The notes under the pieces: generated by a model | The model's database searches: none | The model's input: the letters and a program-made list of their open reading frames with translations, nothing else | What the model was told of the DNA's origin: nothing | In this document: positions 57,001-64,000 of the stretch, one piece after another | Layout of the letters: every line of letters begins with the position of its first letter | Numbering within the stretch: position 1 is the first letter of the stretch | Origin: Antennarius striatus | Lineage: Eukaryota; Chordata; Actinopteri; Lophiiformes; Antennariidae | NCBI RefSeq assembly: GCF_040054535.1 | Contig: NC_090778.1 | Location: 14,668,501 to 14,732,500 of the forward strand | DNA: 64,000 bases | Direction of reading: 5' to 3' | Made by a program: the position numbers and the translations under genes

Positions 57001-60000
57001 TCAGAATGCAATATTATTTTGCAGAGGAAACCTACAGAATTCCTACTGAGAACATCACAGGTATCCCACCCATTCCGATTCAACCAATTGGATTTGAAGA
57101 TGCCTACAGACTCATCTGGTTTGTGATGAACAAGTTATCCATTTAATGAACCAAATTTATCCATTTAATGCAGATCAAAATAGTGGTTGGTCATGAACTG
57201 ATTTTCAATTTATTCCGTCTGATCATTTCAGTGAGCTGGGTGGAGATGAGGCTCCACCTGAATGGCAGGGCGCATTCAACTGTAGCTACAACTATGGAGG
57301 CCCGGGATTCAAACCTACCTCTGTTTTTGCCAACAGGTAGTCAACTATCAGACAGTAAACCTGATTGTCCATCTGCGTATACATATGTAGAGGAGTGACT
57401 AAAAGAGATACAAAAACCTACAACATAAAATCACTCTGTCACGACTCTATGTAATGTGTATGAAGGTAGATGATTGTCATTGGTTATTACACTTTTAAAG
57501 CTCTTTTTTTCCCCAAGAGACCTGTTTGACCACCTGAAGAAGGCCGGTTACCAGAATGCGTTAACGTTTGTCTTCAAGGTCTATTGTGATCACACCATAA
57601 CAAGGTTTCATTGTTTAAAAGACTAGTCTTTACCAAGGTAGTCCTTGGAGTTATGTTGTGATTCTGTTGCCTACATGTTTCCCCACCCAAAAAGCAACTC
57701 CAACAACATCAGCTCGATTCAGGAAGTCCTCCTACTTTGCTGTAGACCACGTGACCATGTCACATCCCAGAGAGAAAGAAAAGTCCGATTATGTAATTGC
57801 GTCTCATTTTGGAGGCAGTTTTGTAGTGTTGGATCTTTTTTTTCTCATCTGTTGTTGCCTCATACTTCTGTTGCTCTGTATCAGTGACGTGAAACTGGAC
57901 ATCTTTAACCACGGCAAGTTGAAGAACTCTTCCAATGTAATGGGAGTAATCAGAGGGAGTGTTGAACCAGGTGACACATGAGACCTATTCTGCCACTGCT
58001 TTTCAAGATATTTTCATCTTGAGGTTAATCTTTGTGCTATGTGTGAATTCATGTCCACAGATAGATATATAATCTATGGGAACCACAGGGATAGCTGGGT
58101 CCATGGTGCCATAGACCCGAGCAGTGGGACAGCGGTAATGATGGAAGTGACCAGAGTGCTGGGGAGAATGGTCAAACAGGGTGAGGCCACTTATAGCTGA
58201 ACGAGTGTCTGAATGTTTCGATCGGAGTTCTGGGTAAAGAGTTCGTTCTGCTCCTCTTTGCAACAGGCAAGTGGAGGCCTCGCAGGTCTATAATATTTGG
58301 AAGCTGGGGAGCAGAAGAGTTCGGTCTGATTGGTTCTGCAGAATACACAGAGGTGAATTGATGTCACTCCATGAAAAATGGCATCGTTTTAGTGTAATTA
58401 CATATTCAATAAAGCAGATCTGTGTTTCTATTTTACAAAAGAAATGGTTGTTTCTTGGTCTGAGATGAACTTTATGTCAGCTAAGGACAGATTATATTCA
58501 TAAACCTTAGAAAGTTTAACAAACATCTTTCTGCTGAATTAAATACATGTCTACTTTTCTCCAGTCACACACAGTATTTTTGTTCAATATTTAAAGTTTC
58601 TGTACTAAATAGTCTCACTTGAAGAATTGCTTGTGTGCTGTTAGAGATAAATGTGAGATGCACGTGTCTTTTATTTTCCAGCAATACTTCACCAAACTAA
58701 GTGAGCGAACTGTTGCTTACATCAATGTGGATATAGCTGTCTTTGGTAAGGATCTCCAGATTAAAATTATCTAATGGTATCAGCCTTTGATTTGTCTGCA
58801 TAAATTCAGGCAATATAGAAGTAGAATTAATGAATGTAGATGTAGATCTACAAGTCTTGTAATTTGGAATGGATCAATAGTGATGATGATGCTCCACTAA
58901 TAGGTCTTCTCCTCTTCAGCTAATGACACTTTCAGAGCTTCGGGGATGCCATCATTACAAAGTGTCATCTTCAAAGCTACAAAACAGGTGAAGTGTGTCA
59001 AATACTAACCTATAAGTTCAACAATTATTCATCTTGAATAAAACAAGTTTTGACACATCCCCAGGAATCTCACACGCCAAATAACTCTACTTTAGGTTGA
59101 TGCTCCTGGACTGGAATCCATGTCCGTGTACGATAACTGGTTCCAATACTCCAACAGGGTCAGTCCGGCACACGGACCCATTCCCAAGTAATTGGCCCAT
59201 CTCATATTCCCACATCTTGTATTTTATCCTGGGAGAACAGATATCGAGCTTTTCACATTTGATCAACCAAGAAAGCTTTCAAAACTGTATTTCCCATTTT
59301 GATCAAAAATCAAAAAACCTAATTCATCATCTGCAGGGCACAAGCCAGTGTCTTATTGTGCTGGTCCCAAGCCCGGATAAATACAGAGGGTTGTGTCAGG
59401 AAGGGCATCCAACGTAAAGCTTTTGCTAAATCAAACATGCGAATCAAATCAATGACTTCCATACTGGATCGGTCAAGGCCTGGGTTAATAATGACCGCCA
59501 TCGGTGCTGTTAACCTACAGGGTGCCGGTGGACATTGGTCGAAGAAGGAGAGGAGGAAAGTGTGTTCGTAGGAAGAGAGAGAAGAGGAACACCAAGAGTA
59601 TAGGACTGAGAGTAGGGATGTTGAATGTTGGAACTATGACAGGAAAAGGTAGAGAGTTGGTTGACATGATGCAGAGGAGGAAGGTAGACATACTGTGTGT
59701 CCAGGAGACCAGGTGGAAAGGTAACAAGGCTAGAAGTTTAGGAGCAGGGTTCAAGTTGTTCTATCAGTGAAGATATTGGTAGAAGGATGCTGAAGTTTGA
59801 ACTACCAGGCAGGAGGTCTAGAGGAAGACTAAAATGGAGGTTTATGGATGTAGTGAAAGAGGACATGAAGGTAGTTGGTGTGAGAGAAGAGGATGCAGAA
59901 GACAGGGTTAGATAGAGGCAACTGATTCACTGTGGCGACCCCTGAAGGGAAAAGCCGAAAGGAAATGAAGATTTTAATACATTCATGTTTTTATTGATAA

Positions 60001-62178
60001 AGAACTACAGGCCTGCAAATTTGTATTTTAAACAATTTGATTATCATGGTTAATGCTAAGATGCTATTCAACTATTTAAAAAAATATTTTCAATAGCATC
60101 TGAAGGTTAAGACAATATATTTAGTCTTAGTTACTTTTCCTATGAATGAGGCAAGGACTTCCTTTGTTGTGTGGTGTCTCTCATTGTGTGTCTCCTATAC
60201 TCTTTCCTGTGGTCCTCTAACAGAATGGGATACCTGTCGGGAGCAGGGAGTGATTACGCTGCCTTCGTCCACTACCTGGGAATTACTTCCTTGGACATGT
60301 CATACACCTACGACAAGGTATTAAAGACATTTGTGTCTTTTTTTTTCGTAATTCATTTACAGTTTGATTTTTTTCTTCTTAAATATTTAGGCCAAGGACA
60401 ACAACATCATCAAGAAACACAAATCACCTCCATCTAAACTCTGTTTTTTTTTTTATCTTTTATCTCTTCATTTTTACCCCCTGCCAACTTGATATTCTGA
60501 GTTGCACTTTCCTGTCACACTATGTTTAGTAAGGAGCCGTCATATTCATTTTAACTTTAGTTTGAAGTCACTCAAAAAACATTTTTTTTCATTTTGTTAC
60601 TCGTGGGATAAGAGGTCCGATGTCATCTAACTCGGATAATTTTTTTCAACTAGAATAAAACTAAAGCTCGAATTTACCCTGCTTACCACACGGCATACGA
60701 CACCTTTGACTACGCCTCAAGATTCATTGATCCTGGTGAGCGATAACGTTTATTTTGTGTCACCTGTTTGTTTTTTTCAGTAATCCAACTTTATGTGTAT
60801 TTCTGTGGTGGTAATTCAGATTGTGCTCTCTTTTGAGTCAGATCAGTGGATGGTGTGGGATGTGTTACCTTCATCTATGTCTGCAGCTAAAACGAACATC
60901 ATTCATCATCTGTCTGCCACCTCTTCCTCTCAGGGTTCGTCAGTCATCAGGCCATTGCCAAGACATCAGGGAACATTTTGGTCCGGTTAGCAGACAGCCT
61001 CGTGTTGCCACTGAACTCCAGCGACTATGCTGAAACTCTGGAATCCTACCTCAACACAGCAGTGAACCTCTATCAGAATCAGCTGCAGATGAGGAATATC
61101 TCTATGGGTAATCACAGCTACAGATGTTTGTGGAGAGGGGAAATAATTGTAATAATTTTTGTTTGTATGTGGGGACTGGGGAGTTTCCTGAATGTTCTGA
61201 TTTCACGTTTTCGATTTGTGCTTCCATAAATCACTTACTATTGTACGCTCCTTCTAATTGTCAGAACTAAACAAGGTATTTCTCACACTGCATCAGCCGT
61301 CATCAAAACCTGCCCTACCCCAAAACCAGCAAACACATAAATGCCATCAGCTGCATTCAGATTGACTTCAAGAGTAGAACAACTACAGATCCTCTGCACA
61401 CACTATTATAAATCTGTTTCTTCTTACAGAGCCACTAAAACGAGCCGTGTTGACATTTCGCAGCGCCTCAGCGCAGTTGGATCGGCTGATTCTTGATTCA
61501 GATCTGGCAAATGAAACGTAAACACACTGAGACATACAGATATGTATTTGCTGCCCTCATCAAAATGAATGAATGAAAGCCTCCCATCTCTGCTTCTCTC
61601 TCCTGCCTCAGACCGCTGAAGGTCAGGAGGATCAACGACCAGCTCATGCTGCTCGACCGAGCTTTTCTGGACCCTCTGGCTTTCCCTCATAAATATGCTT
61701 TCAGGTAAGAAAAGATTTGGCCATCTCAAAATAAAATTAAGCAGACCATTTCAATTCTAGTCCAATTATAAATTATTAACAAATGTAATTTCCATCTGCA
61801 TGCCTGTGTTATGTGCTAATTAAAGAAAAATCTCAGAACACGACCTCACTTGAAGATGAACATGATGACCATAATACTTGTTTAACATTAGCACGCCATG
61901 AATGTGAGCATGTTAACTTTGATATTTAACTCAAATCCTGACTAATTTTCCAGCAGCGTATCACTGGTGAATCATTTTTATTTTCCTGTGTGACATGCAG
62001 GCATCTTATCTGGGCTTCAAGCAGTGCAGGACAGCCAACCTTCCCAGGCCTGGCTGATGCATATGCCAATGCTGACTCATCAGGACAGTCCAGCGACTGG
62101 GACAAAGTGCATCACCACCTGTCAGTCCTGAGCCAGGCCATCGAGGGCGCTGCCAACACACTGGCTGATGTTATCTAG
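54028..62178 (+). CDS. naaladl1: N-acetylated alpha-linked acidic dipeptidase-like 1 (M28 metallopeptidase)
   Basis: A type II membrane zinc peptidase of the glutamate carboxypeptidase II family, known from mammalian ileum. Exons: 54028-54215, 54297-54469, 55094-55215, 55983-56102, 56612-56804, 57025-57118, 57232-57336, 57885-57970, 58061-58180, 58267-58352, 58682-58745, 58920-58987, 59096-59187, 60224-60317, 60654-60735, 60934-61107, 61430-61517, 61612-61704, 62001-62178. They give 739 residues (human 740) in one frame. A membrane anchor spans about residues 4-25. The protease-associated block [11 protein letters not shown] and [11 protein letters not shown] favour NAALADL1 over FOLH1. The zinc-site residues by family position are all present: His369 and Asp379 (GNHRDSW, DPSSG), Glu417-Glu418 (GAEEFG), Asp446 (NVDIAV) and His547 (AYHTAYDT). 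A C-terminal helical dimer domain follows. It is divergently placed from erap1 with 2.4 kb between start codons. Confidence 0.96.
57518..57578 (+). other. Exon-like segment in a naaladl1 intron, frame-breaking
   Basis: A pyrimidine-rich tract ending CCCCAAG precedes an open stretch reading [20 protein letters not shown], followed by GTCTAT. It accepts the phase from the preceding exon, but its 61-base length would shift the next exon (57885) into an immediate TGA. It might be a poison exon or a decayed insertion. Low confidence. Confidence 0.2.
59330..59975 (+). mobile_element. RTE-like LINE, internally deleted, in naaladl1 intron 13
   Basis: The 5' part has the endonuclease start [18 protein letters not shown] and [13 protein letters not shown] (about 59618-59725). 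At about 59768 it jumps directly to the ORF2 C-terminus ([16 protein letters not shown], then [10 protein letters not shown]) and the 3' end CACTGTGGCGACCCCTGAAG. The reverse transcriptase is missing, so it is a non-autonomous deletion derivative of the family also seen at 43.0-43.4 kb. Confidence 0.8.
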
Positions 62179-62258
62179 AGGAGGAGGAAGAGGAAGGAGG
62201 AACTGTAATAGCTCAGTGAGCAATTTGGCTGTGATGGGACTATTTATGGATAATATTA

Positions 62259-62264
62259 AATAAA
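62259..62264 (+). terminator. naaladl1 polyadenylation signal, proximal
   Basis: AATAAA, 81 bases after the stop codon. A second AATAAA lies at 62378-62383. Confidence 0.6.
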
Positions 62265-62377
62265 AGAGTCAGGAATCAGTGAAAAAAGCACATCACCGAT
62301 AACCAGAGTGATATTTTCACCTGTATATTTGTCACAGTATTTAAAGAAGTGGTGAAACTTTTTCATTACAGTGTTTC

Positions 62378-62383
62378 AATAAA
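62378..62383 (+). terminator. naaladl1 polyadenylation signal, distal
   Basis: AATAAA, 200 bases after the stop codon; an alternative to the one at 62259. Confidence 0.5.
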
Positions 62384-62399
62384 GAGGATCGATATTCAA

Positions 62400-64000
62400 G
62401 AGCCACAAAGAAGAGACAAATGAAATGCAAATGTAATGAAGTCACTCATGATAAAGGTGAAAATATTCTCTCAATGAAGCAGAACACAGGCCATGATCAA
62501 ATTTTTAGATTTAAGAATCTGTTTTCCTTTTGAAATTAAAGCCAGTTTGGATCGCAAACTTTTAAACCCTTTTATCCAAAATTTAGAGATGACAGCCTAA
62601 CTGAATATGTCAAGTAAATGTTGGTACTAAATTTGTAGAATTATTTTAAACAAGCTTTTTAATTGTGCTGATGTATTCACTTATTCAGTATAAACTTCGC
62701 TCTTTAAATTAGGCCTGCATTTAATAAAGTTATTAGTAAAAGTACTAAGTTTGAAAGAATTTCTTTATATTTAAATTGTCAAATCACATTTTAAAGTTTT
62801 GTGCTGTTACGGAATTAGTGTGTTTTCTGAATTACACAGAGATGACCCTGCAGACTCTATATAGCTGAAAGATCATCTGGTGTACACATTCATAATGACA
62901 TTAGATGGAATAAAATTTACGTTAGAAAATAAGTCAAAGTCACAGACTTCATAGTCATAGACTTTCAAAGTCAAGACGATTACAGCGTTGTTCCAAAGAG
63001 GAACCCTAACCATAAGCGCAAAAATGTTTTGTTTCACACATCAAGTGTTTTGTTTTTTCTTTTTCCCAGCAGTCACCTATGAGTGGAAACTTCCATGTAT
63101 GAGCTTCTACTTGGCTGCTGTTGCATTCATGCCCGGAGTGCTGCAGTACCGATATCTGACACTAGGGGTCAGAAAATGTTTGTAGACTTGTCACTGTACC
63201 AAGTCACTATTTGGACCGAGACGAATGTAGGAAGGGTTTTAATTTCACCATAGATATGGAAATGAAGTTCATGGGTCCACCTTGCGATAATGTTGTTAAG
63301 TATCATGACAAAATGTGAAGACAGAGAAAGAAACAGGTGGGTAAGATGACAAGTATTAAAGAAAAGCATTCTTGACTTTCTTTCCTGTTCAGGCTGTTCT
63401 ATTAATACAAGTCTTTCAAGGACTGTTGGTTTTATCCAGGCTCCTCCTCTCTGCTCAAAGCCTACAGTGTTAGTCACACCCAAGCAAGGTGCTGTAGTAG
63501 AAAACACAATTTAGGCTCAGCAGCAGCAGTGTGTCAATGAATAATGAGTGTTTGTTGGTTTGTGGGTGTGTGGTGGTGAATGGTTTCAGATATACAGGTA
63601 TTTATGCTTAACTCTCCTTTGAGAGACTGGCTCCTTTTATTATAGATGTACGACTACCAAAATAGATCCAGTGAGATGAAATGTCACTTAGCAGCATGGT
63701 ACAATTTGAAAGATGCCTTCTTTTACAAAAGATTTCTACAAGCATTCTGTAGGTGCATCAGTCATAAAAGTGCAAAGTCTGCTTCACAAGTCAAACAACG
63801 TGGGAAAGAAGATATCAGTGATAGGAAGTGGCACGCAGGGGCTTGTGTTGCAGAGATACCAGCTGACAAATGATTTGAGACATGTTTGAAGCAGTATTTT
63901 ACATTTTCTTTTCTAAATGCATTTGGGGTTTTTTGTAGCATACAGAATATCACACAAACGAAAAACTAAAAAGTAAACTAAGAACTTGGAAAACATTTCT
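62400..64000. other. Downstream intergenic DNA
   Basis: AT-rich. The open frames here are short, lack splice-supported partners and show no family motif. I see no gene, repeat family or microsatellite of note. Confidence 0.6.

Overview
The window is vertebrate genomic DNA, most likely from a spiny-rayed teleost fish. Genes are split into many short exons with GT-AG introns. The intergenic DNA and introns are AT-rich and carry long CA/GT microsatellites. The repeats (Tc1-like, hAT-like and other inverted-repeat DNA transposons, RTE-like and other non-LTR retrotransposons, a tRNA-derived SINE) are of kinds common in teleosts. No bacterial, viral or organellar gene set is present, and no CRISPR array or operon.

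Layout. (1) 0.4-15.0 kb, plus strand: dnajc6 (auxilin), apparently complete, 20 coding exons, 991 residues by my splice model. Its 5.9 kb second intron holds a degenerate LINE and a Tc1-like element broken by later insertions; the 2.1 kb intron after exon 14 holds one DNA transposon nested in another. (2) 18.7-30.4 kb, minus strand: an unrecognised 10-exon gene for a 513-residue acidic Glu/Ala/Thr-rich protein, with a clear TATA box; it converges on dnajc6. (3) 30.6-38.9 kb: intergenic, microsatellite-rich, with a ZBED/hAT transposase remnant, hairpins and a possible very small spliced transcription unit. (4) 39.0-41.7 kb, minus strand: a small single-pass membrane protein (145 residues) with two PPxY motifs. 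(5) 44.1-52.1 kb, minus strand: erap1, ER aminopeptidase 1, 18 coding exons, 939 residues, with an interferon-response-like motif just upstream of its probable 5' exon. (6) 54.0-62.2 kb, plus strand: naaladl1, an M28 metallopeptidase of the glutamate carboxypeptidase II family, 19 coding exons, 739 residues, divergent from erap1. (7) 62.4-64.0 kb: no gene seen.

The genes do not form a pathway. Auxilin uncoats clathrin vesicles with Hsc70. ERAP1 trims peptides for MHC class I in the ER. NAALADL1 is a type II membrane peptidase, known mainly from intestine. The PPxY protein may be an adaptor for NEDD4-type ubiquitin ligases (inference). Exon models were built by hand from reading frame, splice signals and recalled family sequence. 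All four multi-exon models and the small membrane-protein model keep one open frame through every junction, and the three recognised genes end within about 2 percent of the expected family length.
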